The notes under the pieces: generated by a model
What the model was told of the DNA's origin: nothing
The model's database searches: none
What the model saw: only the letters and a program-made list of their open reading frames with translations
In this document: piece by piece, positions 27,609 through 35,647 of the stretch
How the letters are laid out: each line of letters starts with the position of its first letter
Position numbering within the stretch: position 1 is the first letter of the stretch
Source of the DNA: Achromobacter mucicolens
GTDB lineage: Bacteria; Pseudomonadota; Gammaproteobacteria; Burkholderiales; Burkholderiaceae_B
Direction of reading: 5' to 3'
Length of the DNA: 64,000 nucleotides
Assembly (NCBI RefSeq): GCF_902859725.1
Contig: NZ_CADIJP010000015.1
Coordinates: forward strand, 1-64,000
Position numbers and translations under genes: made by a program

Positions 27609-30600
27609 ATGCACACGGATTCTTGCTTGGCGTTGCGACATGCGGATTCGACTCGAAATCGAATCGACAAAGCGCGCGGTATCGCGCTCAAGCTTTGTTT
27701 TGGCCTGTCTTTGATCTCTCTGGGCGTGTCCCATCCCACCGCACACGCCTTGATCATCGGTGAGGCGGGGACGGGCGGCGTGGGCGGGGCTCCCAATGGC
27801 GGCAGGGGCGGGGACGGCGGGGATGGTATTACCGCCCTGGATATCACGACGTCCTATACGACCTATGACGACATCGAAGGGGCGCCGGGCGGCGGCGGTG
27901 GCGGCGGCGGAGGCGGTGGACGCGGCGGCGTCGTGGGCGGCGCGGGAGGCACGGGCGGCAATGGCGGGCACGGCATCGTGATCTCGGGCGACGGCGTGGT
28001 CTTGCATAACGACGGCTACTCGATCAGTGGCGGCAAGGGCGGCGGCGGCGGGGGCGGTGGCGGCGGCGCGTTTCATATGACCGTGTCCAGTAATGGCGGC
28101 CGCGGTGGTGACGGAAGGGGGGGCGCGGGCGGCGGCGCGGGCGGCGGGGGCGGCGGCGGCGCGGACGTCACCTTTGGCGGGGGGATTGGAGCGGGTTTTG
28201 GGGGAGATGGCGGCCACGGGGGCGTCAATGGTTCGCCCGGCGGCGGCAATCTTCAGAGCCCAGGCGCCAGCGAGTTTGCAGGGGGCGGCGGCGGAGGCGG
28301 TGGCACATACACCCATGGAGGAACGCCGGGCCAGGCGTTACGCGAAAGCCAGGTTCCGGGCGTGGGCGGCGAGGGCGGCATTGCCGGCGGCGAGCCCGGG
28401 GTGGACGGCGGCATCGCCAACCCTGAAGCGGCCGAAGCGCTGGCGCTGGGGTTGAGTCGGGAGGAAATAGATGCCGTTCTGGACGGTTACGGCGGCGGCG
28501 GCGGTGGTGGCGGCGCGGCGGGGGGATCGGGCGGCAACGGCGGGCCTGGCAGCTACAACGAGGGCGGCCCGGCGGGCGGCGCCGGCGGCAGGAGCGGTCA
28601 CGGCGTCTACGTCACGGGCGCCAACTCCGTGATCATCAATACGGGAACGATATCGCACGGGCCGGAGAACCAGGACACCGCCATCAAATATGCCGCGACC
28701 GCCCGCGATTCCACCCTTGTGCTCAAAGGGCAGGGCGGCTGGGACAACCCGGACAGCCAGATCATTGGCCTGGTCGATGCCACGGAATCCGGCGGCAAGA
28801 ATACGCTTGTCCTGGATGGCGGCTGGGACTCCCGTTTGGACGTCGAGAGCAACGCCTTTGATGTCCGTTTGATCGGAAACAGCGCGACCGGGTCGGCGCA
28901 GTATCTGGGCTTCAATGCCTTCGAGAAAACTTCTGCCGGGACGTGGAAGCTGACAGACTGGACCGACCCGGCGGTTCAGACGTCCTGGACCCTTTCGGGC
29001 GGGTGGCTCGCGATTGATCACGATAAAAGCCTGGGCAACCCGCAAGGCCTGCTCACCTTCAACGGCGGCGGGCTGCAAGTGGATAGCCACATGCAGATGT
29101 ATCGCGACGTGCATTTCGCGGGAGACGGCGCGATCCGTACGGCAGGTCCCGATCTGCCTGCCGGGGTGCAGCCGGATCTGCATATGAGGGGGAATATCAC
29201 GGGTTCGGGCACGCTCACCAAGACGGGCGCTGGCACCCTGTTCATCAGCGAAGACAACCATGCATTTTCCGGTCCCGTCGTGATTGAAGAGGGCGTGCTG
29301 CACCTTGGCATTGGCGGGCTTTACGACGGCGGATCCCTGGGCGCGAGCGCGATCGAGAACAACGCCGTCCTGGCGATATCTCAACGCGACGGTTGGTTCT
29401 CCAATGCCATATCGGGCACGGGGGAGCTGCATCAATTGGGCGGCACGACCACGCTGACCGGGCCGCTCTCCTATAGCGGCATGACGCGGGTGGACAATGG
29501 CACGCTGGTCATCAATGGCACGACCTTGGGTCAGGCCGATCTTGCGGTTGCCCGGGTCGTTGGGGCGGGCGATGCCGGCCTCGGACTGGCCAACGGCGCA
29601 CGGCTCGACGGCTGGGTGGATGGACCGAATCTTTCCATCGACGCGACCAGCAAATGGAACGTCCTGACCGATGATTCCAACCCCGCTTCCAACCCCGCGC
29701 AAGCCAACAACCTCAGCACCGTCAACGAACTTCGGCTTGAGGGCAGCGTCGCGTTTGCGCCGCCCGTGGACTGGACCCACGATGAAATCGGCCGCACGTT
29801 CACCGCCAACAATCTGGTGGGCGGGGGCGGTGAAGTGCAGTTGCACATGCATGCCACCGCCACCGGCGCAGCGGATTACCTGACCTTGAACGCCGGGGCC
29901 ACGGGGTTGACCAACCTGACGATCAACAACGACAGTGGGTTTGGCGATCCCTTCAGCGGCAACGGCTTTCTGGTCGTCAGGGCCGGCGCCAGCACGGACA
30001 ATGCGTTCCAGCAAACGCCCGGACAAGCCCCGCGGGCCGGCGCGTTTCACTATGTGCTGACGCATGGCGCGCAGGATGGCTCGCCGGAACTTGCCAACAA
30101 CTGGTACTTGATCAGCGAGGTCCGCCCCGAGGTCTCGCTTTATTCGCAGCTGGGCGGCCAAGCCCTGCGGCAGTCCGAATTGGCGGTGGGCACCTTCAAC
30201 GAACGCATGGGCGCGACTGAAACACTGGCCCGTAAGGTCTACCCCTACGTCTGGGCCAGAACGCTGGGGGGCTGGGAAGACCGCGATGGCGCTTCGCGCG
30301 GCATCCTGCAGTCGCAAGTGGTAAGCCGCACGACGCTGGGTGGCCTGCAGGTGGGCACGGACCTGTTGGTGACCAGCAAGGGCATCCGGCGCGACAGCCT
30401 GGGCGTGTTCGGCACCGCATTGGTTTCGCGCGCCGACGTGGATCATTACCGGGCCTCCACGCGTTCGACCATCAATGCCGGCCGCAGCGACCAGACGATG
30501 TATGGCCTGGGCGCGTATTACACGATCATGGATGGCAATGGCGGGTATGCCGACTTCGTCACGCAGATAAGCCGGTACGGCGTGAAAACCCAATCGAGCG

Positions 30601-31109
30601 GCGCGGATGGCATGTCGATGCAGACGTCGGGGTGGGGCGCGGCGCTCTCGGCCGAAGCCGGCAAGGCGTTTGATATTGGCGATGCGTCCAGCGGGCTTCG
30701 ACTCGAGCCGCAGGCGCAGGTGATGGTTCAGCACGTCAAGCTGCGCGACGGTGATGATGACATTGGCCAAGTGGCATTGCCGGCATCGCATGCGCTGCAT
30801 ACACGCGTGAGCCTGAAGCTGTCGAAGGCCTGGGGCGGGCAGGACGACACGCGGAACCACGGCTGGCTGATGCTGAGTTACCGGCACACGCTGGGGGAAT
30901 CGTCCAGCGAATACCAGACGCTGACGCAAGGCGACATTGCGTTTGAGAACAAACTGGACGGATCGCGCGTGGGGCTGTCGGCGGGTTACGACCGGCGGGC
31001 GGGCAAGAACACCTTCGTCAATGTGCAGCTGAACGCCGAGCAGGGATTGGGCGGTGCGTCGGGGTTGCGCGCGGTCGGTGGCTCGATGGGGATCAAGTAT
31101 CTGTTCTAG
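27609..31109 (+). CDS. Glycine-rich autotransporter 3 (type Va secretion)
   Basis: This is the longest of the three, 1166 residues. The signal peptide region is nearly identical to autotransporter 2 (core LKLCFGLSLISLGVS). The glycine-rich domain (about 49-328) contains an inserted segment around EEIDAVLDGYGGG not seen in the others. The beta-helix passenger has PATR-like repeats TLTKTGAGTLFIS and LHQLGGTTTLTGPL, then comes the autochaperone LANNWYLISEVRPEVSLYSQ, and the barrel runs from about residue 865 and ends IKYLF. It is probably exported to the surface like its paralogues. Differences concentrate in the glycine-rich and passenger parts while the barrel is conserved, as expected for surface proteins under diversifying pressure. 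Confidence 0.93.
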   Translation: MHTDSCLALRHADSTRNRIDKARGIALKLCFGLSLISLGVSHPTAHALIIGEAGTGGVGGAPNGGRGGDGGDGITALDITTSYTTYDDIEGAPGGGGGGGGGGGRGGVVGGAGGTGGNGGHGIVISGDGVVLHNDGYSISGGKGGGGGGGGGGAFHMTVSSNGGRGGDGRGGAGGGAGGGGGGGADVTFGGGIGAGFGGDGGHGGVNGSPGGGNLQSPGASEFAGGGGGGGGTYTHGGTPGQALRESQVPGVGGEGGIAGGEPGVDGGIANPEAAEALALGLSREEIDAVLDGYGGGGGGGGAAGGSGGNGGPGSYNEGGPAGGAGGRSGHGVYVTGANSVIINTGTISHGPENQDTAIKYAATARDSTLVLKGQGGWDNPDSQIIGLVDATESGGKNTLVLDGGWDSRLDVESNAFDVRLIGNSATGSAQYLGFNAFEKTSAGTWKLTDWTDPAVQTSWTLSGGWLAIDHDKSLGNPQGLLTFNGGGLQVDSHMQMYRDVHFAGDGAIRTAGPDLPAGVQPDLHMRGNITGSGTLTKTGAGTLFISEDNHAFSGPVVIEEGVLHLGIGGLYDGGSLGASAIENNAVLAISQRDGWFSNAISGTGELHQLGGTTTLTGPLSYSGMTRVDNGTLVINGTTLGQADLAVARVVGAGDAGLGLANGARLDGWVDGPNLSIDATSKWNVLTDDSNPASNPAQANNLSTVNELRLEGSVAFAPPVDWTHDEIGRTFTANNLVGGGGEVQLHMHATATGAADYLTLNAGATGLTNLTINNDSGFGDPFSGNGFLVVRAGASTDNAFQQTPGQAPRAGAFHYVLTHGAQDGSPELANNWYLISEVRPEVSLYSQLGGQALRQSELAVGTFNERMGATETLARKVYPYVWARTLGGWEDRDGASRGILQSQVVSRTTLGGLQVGTDLLVTSKGIRRDSLGVFGTALVSRADVDHYRASTRSTINAGRSDQTMYGLGAYYTIMDGNGGYADFVTQISRYGVKTQSSGADGMSMQTSGWGAALSAEAGKAFDIGDASSGLRLEPQAQVMVQHVKLRDGDDDIGQVALPASHALHTRVSLKLSKAWGGQDDTRNHGWLMLSYRHTLGESSSEYQTLTQGDIAFENKLDGSRVGLSAGYDRRAGKNTFVNVQLNAEQGLGGASGLRAVGGSMGIKYLF

Positions 31110-31180
31110 CGCTCGCAGATCAGGATTCTGCGGATGACCGAACCCACAGAGGCGCGCTGGCAAGGCGCCCCAAGCCATTG

Positions 31181-31216
31181 AATCGCCCGCCCCGCATGCA
31201 CGCGGGGCGGGCGATT
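31181..31216. terminator. Hairpin between convergent genes
   Basis: Arms 31181-31195 and 31202-31216 form a perfect 15-base GC-rich stem with a 6-base loop between the third autotransporter and the convergent small gene. The T run is weak on both sides, but the stem is strong and the position fits a shared terminator. Confidence 0.7.
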
Positions 31217-31224
31217 TGCGTTGG

Positions 31225-31470
31225 CTAGTCGTCCAGTGCAGGCACGGTGCCGATCTGCATCAGGATGCGCGGCGATTCCATGTCGCCGGTTTCCTTGTCG
31301 ATCATCACTTCGTAGGCGGCAACGCCTGCAAATTTGGAAGCCATGGAATTCGCGATGCGGATGGCTCCGAATTCGCTGCTGGCCGGACGGATTTCCCCGG
31401 GGGCGACGCCATTGGCGGCGGCGCGATAGGGAACGACGATGTACTGAACGAGATGAGCAGCTTCTGACAC
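31225..31470 (-). CDS. Small uncharacterised protein, 81 residues
   Basis: I do not recognise a named family. The 81-residue protein starts with GTG (GGGGAG ribosome site 8 bases upstream) and reads MSEAAHLVQYIVVPYRAAAN. It has no signal peptide or membrane helix and ends in ETGDMESPRILMQIG, which looks like a small alpha/beta fold. A LexA-like box lies about 56 bases upstream of its start. It is separated from neighbours on both sides. Confidence 0.7.
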   Translation of the reverse strand: MSEAAHLVQYIVVPYRAAANGVAPGEIRPASSEFGAIRIANSMASKFAGVAAYEVMIDKETGDMESPRILMQIGTVPALDD

Positions 31471-31525
31471 AGGAATTCTCCCCTGGACGACAGTTTTTCG
31501 GGCGAGCGAAATGTATCACGTCGCA

Positions 31526-31543
31526 CTGTGTTTTTGTACAGTA
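31526..31543. promoter_or_regulatory. LexA-like box (CTGT-N8-ACAG)
   Basis: ACTGTGTTTTTGTACAGT contains the invariant LexA core CTGT, eight bases, ACAG, extended to perfect 5-base arms. It lies 56 bases before the start of the minus-strand 81-residue gene and about 155 bases before the gentisate dioxygenase gene on the other strand. The position suits repression of the small gene. A chance match cannot be excluded. Confidence 0.45.
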
Positions 31544-31697
31544 TTTTTGCGCAGGTCGTCCATATATTTTCACGGGGCTGCGTGCCGGCCTTGCCAACAT
31601 TGCAGGAAAACCCCTAGCGCCTGCCCATTGCCCGCCCTTCATGGCACGCTTAGTATTTTCGAAAATCCTCGGCGTTTTATAAAACCAGGGGCACGAC

Positions 31698-32822
31698 ATG
31701 GAAGCGAACCGCTACGACGCTTACCGCGAGGACACCGCGGGCCGCGCCAATGTGGCCGACTCGCCGGAGCGGGTGGCCTACTACCAGGAACTGGCGCGGC
31801 TTGAGACGGGCGCGCTGTGGACGGTGGCGAACAAGATCGAGCCGTGGGCGCCGCGGTCGGCGTCGGTGCCCGTGGTCTGGCGGTACCGGGACCTGCGCGG
31901 CCATGTGTTGCGCTCCGCCGAGCTGGTGTCCCCCGAAGAGGCGGGCCGGCGCGTGATCTACCTGAACAACCCGGGCCGGCAGGACGTTGCCGCAGCGGTG
32001 GGCTGGCTGTATTCCGGATTGCAGGTGATGAAGCCGGGCGAGCTGGCCAGCGCACACGCGCACACGCATTCGGCGCTGCGCTTCATCATGGAAGGACAAG
32101 GCGCGTACACGGTGGTGGACGGCCACAAGATGACGCTGGGCGCGAACGATTTCGTGCTGACGCCCAACGGCACGTGGCACGAGCATGGCGTGGCCGAGGA
32201 CGGCACGACCTGCATCTGGCAGGACGGCCTGGACATTCCGCTGGTCAATGCGCTGGAAGCTGGTTTCTATGCCGTGCATCCCGACCTGAATCAGACGGTG
32301 ACGCACCCGGTGGACGACACCAGCGGCGCGTGGGGCGGCGTGGCGCTGCGGCCGCAGGTGTCCGGGTGGACCAAGCCCTATTCCCCGCTCTTCAAGTACG
32401 AATGGGAGCCTACGTATGAGGCTCTGCGCCGCTATGCGCGCACCGCGCCGGGCAGTCCGTACGATGGCATCCTGCTGGAGTACGTGAATCCGGCAACGGG
32501 CGGCGCGGTCATGCCCACCATCGGCGCCAGCATGCAGTTGCTGCGCCCGGGCGAACACACCCAGGCGCACCGGCACACCGGCAGCTTTATCTACCAGGTG
32601 GCCAAGGGCAGCGGGTTTTCCGTGATCGACGGCAAGCGTTACGACTGGACCGAACGAGACATCTTCTGCGTGCCCTCCTGGGCCGTTCACGAACACGCGA
32701 ACCTGTCGTTCAACGATGACGCGTGCCTTTTCTGTTTCAACGACCTGCCCGTCATGCGCGCGCTTGCGCTGTACCGCGAGGAAGCGGTGCAGGACAACGG
32801 CGGTCATCAACAGCTGATCTAG
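31698..32822 (+). CDS. Gentisate 1,2-dioxygenase
   Basis: This 374-residue bicupin iron enzyme opens the ring of gentisate (2,5-dihydroxybenzoate) to maleylpyruvate. The metal-binding cupin motif SAHAHTHSALRFIMEG lies at about residues 113-128, and the second cupin carries QAHRHTGSFIYQVAKG near residue 290. The length is usual for the family. The next gene encodes an FAH-family hydrolase and the third a GntR regulator, giving a compact gentisate module. Some relatives act on salicylate or 1-hydroxy-2-naphthoate, but the overall match is to gentisate dioxygenases. Confidence 0.9.
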   Translation: MEANRYDAYREDTAGRANVADSPERVAYYQELARLETGALWTVANKIEPWAPRSASVPVVWRYRDLRGHVLRSAELVSPEEAGRRVIYLNNPGRQDVAAAVGWLYSGLQVMKPGELASAHAHTHSALRFIMEGQGAYTVVDGHKMTLGANDFVLTPNGTWHEHGVAEDGTTCIWQDGLDIPLVNALEAGFYAVHPDLNQTVTHPVDDTSGAWGGVALRPQVSGWTKPYSPLFKYEWEPTYEALRRYARTAPGSPYDGILLEYVNPATGGAVMPTIGASMQLLRPGEHTQAHRHTGSFIYQVAKGSGFSVIDGKRYDWTERDIFCVPSWAVHEHANLSFNDDACLFCFNDLPVMRALALYREEAVQDNGGHQQLI

Positions 32823-32888
32823 TTTTGAACGCATAACGCCGCGCCGCACCGGCCGGTTCCACCACCCTTTGACCTTCTGGAGTTCCCG

Positions 32889-33800
32889 ATGCGCCTCGTG
32901 ACCTTTCGCGCTCATCCCACCGCCGCCGCCCGCCTGGGCGCGCTTGTCGAGGGCTATGTCGTCGACCTGTTCCTGCTGGGCCAGGAAGGCGGGGTGGACC
33001 TGCCCGGCGACATGCTGGAATTCATCGACCTGGGGCCGGTGGCGGTCGCGCAGGCGACGCGCCTGTTGGACACGTTTCGCGGCAACTGGCCGGTGGGCAC
33101 GGCCCTGCCGCAGGAGAACGTGAAGCTGCTGGCGCCCATCCCGCGTCCGCGCAAGAACATCTTCGGCATCGGGCTGAACTATGTGGAGCATGTGGCCGAA
33201 TCCAGCCGCACGCTGGACACGTCGGCCGACCTGCCCAAGCAGCCGGTGATCTTTTCCAAGCCGCCCACCACGGTGATTGGGCCGGGCGATGCCATCGAGC
33301 ACAACGCCAGGATCACGCAGCAACTGGACTGGGAAGTGGAACTGGCCGTCATCATCGGGCGGCGCGCGTCGCGCGTGGCCGAGGCCGACGCGCTGTCTTA
33401 CGTGTTTGGCTACAGCGTGATGCTGGACATGAGCGCGCGCGATTGCCGCCGGGCAGGGCAGTGGATCTATTCCAAGGGACAGGACACGTACGCGCCGTTC
33501 GGCCCGTGCATCGTCACCGCCGACGAAATCCCCGATCCGCAGGTGCTGGATTTGTGGCTGACGGTCAATGGCGAAAAGAAGCAAGGATCGAACACGCGCC
33601 ACATGCTGTTCAAGGTGCCGTTCTTGATTTCCGACATCAGCGCCGGCATCACGTTGGAGCCGGGCGACATCATCGCCACCGGCACGCCGGAGGGCGTGGG
33701 GGCCGGGCGCAAGCCGCAGGAATTCCTGTGGCCGGGCGACGTGGTCGTGGCCTGCGTGGAAGGCATCGGCACGCTGCGCCATCCGGTGGTGGCCGTCTAG
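32889..33800 (+). CDS. Fumarylacetoacetate hydrolase family protein (maleyl/fumarylpyruvate hydrolase)
   Basis: The 303-residue protein has the FAH fold, which hydrolyses carbon-carbon bonds in acylpyruvates. Motifs include the opening KNIFGIGLNYVEHVAE, the metal-binding DWEVELAVIIGRRASRV, and the end GTPEGVGAGRKPQEFLWPGD. Following a gentisate dioxygenase gene by 66 bases, it probably cleaves maleylpyruvate or fumarylpyruvate to pyruvate and a C4 acid. No glutathione-dependent maleylpyruvate isomerase is encoded nearby. Confidence 0.88.
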   Translation: MRLVTFRAHPTAAARLGALVEGYVVDLFLLGQEGGVDLPGDMLEFIDLGPVAVAQATRLLDTFRGNWPVGTALPQENVKLLAPIPRPRKNIFGIGLNYVEHVAESSRTLDTSADLPKQPVIFSKPPTTVIGPGDAIEHNARITQQLDWEVELAVIIGRRASRVAEADALSYVFGYSVMLDMSARDCRRAGQWIYSKGQDTYAPFGPCIVTADEIPDPQVLDLWLTVNGEKKQGSNTRHMLFKVPFLISDISAGITLEPGDIIATGTPEGVGAGRKPQEFLWPGDVVVACVEGIGTLRHPVVAV

Positions 33801-33811
33801 GAGCACGACGC

Positions 33812-34567
33812 TTGAAACCCAGAATCAAGGCCCCGCGCGAGGATGCGGCCGCCGACGGCGGCGCCGGGGTCGAAGACATCACGCTGTCCGAACACATCTA
33901 CCGGCAGTTGCGCCGCGACATCATGCGCGGCGCGTTTGCGCCGGGCCAGTCGCTGCGGCTGGAACTGCTGCGCCAGCGCTACGGCGGCAGTTTTTCGCCG
34001 ATCCGCGAGGCGCTGAACCGGTTGCGCAGCGAGCGCATGGTGCTTACCACCACGTCGCGCGGCTTTCGGATCGCGCCGCTGTCCGTGGAAGAAATGCGCG
34101 ATGCTTGCGAAACCCGCATCCTGATCGATTGCGATGCGCTGCGGCGGTCGCTGGCCAACGCCGACGACGCCTGGGAGGCACGGCTGGTGGGGGCGTTTCA
34201 TGCGCTGTCGCTGGCGGCCCGGCGGGCGGACGCCGCGCCCGGCCTGGACCCGGATCGCGAGGACGCGCTGGAGGCCCGGCATCAGGAGTTTCATCAGGCG
34301 CTCATCGGCGCCTGCCGCTCGCCCTGGCTGCTGGACCTGTCCGCGCAGCTATACGCGCAGACGGAACGCTATCGCCGGCCGGCGCGCGCCCAGGCCGTGG
34401 CGTACGGCCATGAACGCGACGTCGACGACGAGCACCGCGCGCTGCTAGATGCCGCGGTGGCGCGCGATGCCGGCCGCGCGGCCGCGCTGCTGGCCGCGCA
34501 CTACCGCGAGACGGCACAGGTCATCGAGCGCATCCTTACCCTGCCCGAGGGACAAGCCGCGGCCTAG
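33812..34567 (+). CDS. GntR family regulator with FCD domain
   Basis: The 251-residue regulator has a GntR winged-helix (LSEHIYRQLRRDIMRGAFAP then LRQRYGGSFSPIREALNRLR) and an all-helical FCD effector domain. The open frame runs far upstream inside the hydrolase gene. I place the start at TTG 33812, with GGAG eight bases before it and 11 bases after the hydrolase stop. Being last in the gentisate operon, it probably represses it in response to an aromatic acid or intermediate. Confidence 0.85.
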   Translation: MKPRIKAPREDAAADGGAGVEDITLSEHIYRQLRRDIMRGAFAPGQSLRLELLRQRYGGSFSPIREALNRLRSERMVLTTTSRGFRIAPLSVEEMRDACETRILIDCDALRRSLANADDAWEARLVGAFHALSLAARRADAAPGLDPDREDALEARHQEFHQALIGACRSPWLLDLSAQLYAQTERYRRPARAQAVAYGHERDVDDEHRALLDAAVARDAGRAAALLAAHYRETAQVIERILTLPEGQAAA

Positions 34568-34594
34568 CGTCGTGATGCCGTAAGCTTGTCGTCC

Positions 34595-35509
34595 ATGGCA
34601 GACCTGAAACTCCTGGAAGACCTGATCGCGCTGGCGCAGACCGGCAGCTTCGTGCGCGCCGCGGAACTGCGCCACGTCACGCATCCCGCCTTCGGCCGGC
34701 GCATCCGCGCCCTGGAGGCGTGGGCTGGCACCCCGCTGGTGGAACGCCAGCGACTGCCGGTGACGCTGACGCCCGAAGGCGAGACGCTGCTGAAAACCGC
34801 CACGCAGGTGGTCGAGCAGATGGGACTGGTCCGCCATCGCATCCGCAGTTCCGGCGCGGGCGGCGAGGCCGTGCTGCGGATCGCCACGGGGCGTAGCCTG
34901 GCGCGCACGCTGGTGGCCGACTGGATTGCCCGGCTGCGGCACCGCGCGCCCCGTGTGCTGACCGACGGCACGCAGGTGGAGCTGTCCACCGGCAAGGCAC
35001 AGGACCTGGTGGTCAGGCTGGAGCAGGGCAAGGTGGACCTCCTGTGCTGCTACGAGCACCCGGCGCTGTCCGTGCCGCTCAGCCCGTCGCGCTACCGCTA
35101 CATGACGCTGGCGACCGACAAGCTGGTGCCGGTCAGCCAGATGGACGCCCGCGGCCGGCCGCGCTATCAGCTGCAGGTGGGCGGCGCGCCCGTGCCGCTG
35201 ATCACCTATACCGGCGGTCTGGCGATGGAGCGCATCGTGGGAGACCGGCTGGAGGCCACGCCGTACGCGCTGACGCCCTTCGTGCGCAGCGATTCGCTGG
35301 ACGCGGCGCATGGCGCCGTCGCCAAGGGCGTGGGAGTGGCGTGGCTGCCCTGGTCCATGGTGGCGGCGGATTGCCGCCGCGGCGCATTGGCCGAGCTGGG
35401 CGGGCGTAGCGACGAGATCGCCTTCGAGGTCCGCCTGTACCGCCCACGCGCCCGGCTGACCGACCTGGCCGAAGCCGCCTGGGAAGCGACGGCCAGCCGC
35501 AAGGCCTGA
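34595..35509 (+). CDS. LysR family transcriptional regulator
   Basis: This 304-residue LysR protein has the N-terminal HTH (LLEDLIALAQTGSFVRAAELRH, HPAFGRRIRALEAW) and a periplasmic-binding-like effector domain to the end. The HTH recognition helix reads THPAFGRRIRALE where most relatives have SQPALSRRI. Start ATG 34595 is used; a TTG at 34586 is also in frame. It precedes a Bug receptor gene on the same strand with a 138-base gap and may control it and the hydrolase that follows. Confidence 0.9.
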   Translation: MADLKLLEDLIALAQTGSFVRAAELRHVTHPAFGRRIRALEAWAGTPLVERQRLPVTLTPEGETLLKTATQVVEQMGLVRHRIRSSGAGGEAVLRIATGRSLARTLVADWIARLRHRAPRVLTDGTQVELSTGKAQDLVVRLEQGKVDLLCCYEHPALSVPLSPSRYRYMTLATDKLVPVSQMDARGRPRYQLQVGGAPVPLITYTGGLAMERIVGDRLEATPYALTPFVRSDSLDAAHGAVAKGVGVAWLPWSMVAADCRRGALAELGGRSDEIAFEVRLYRPRARLTDLAEAAWEATASRKA

Positions 35510-35647
35510 TTGCTGGGCCTCAAACCGGATTAGCACAACGATGTGCCGCTTTGGCACGGTATGTCCCTGGGCCGCGCTTGAAAATAGCCCCCGAAACTCA
35601 AAAGAGGCGGCTCCGCCGTCCACCCACAGCACCCCAGGGAGAAATTC

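Noticed and set aside
20019-31216. CRISPR or phage tail-fibre array as explanation of the repeats
   Set aside because: The repeats are coding, in frame and irregular, without conserved direct repeats and unique spacers. The proteins end in typical autotransporter barrels.
33443-33811. Upstream extension of the GntR frame into the hydrolase gene
   Set aside because: The residues are low-complexity shadow of the FAH-family gene. A TTG with a good ribosome site at 33812 gives the normal GntR length.
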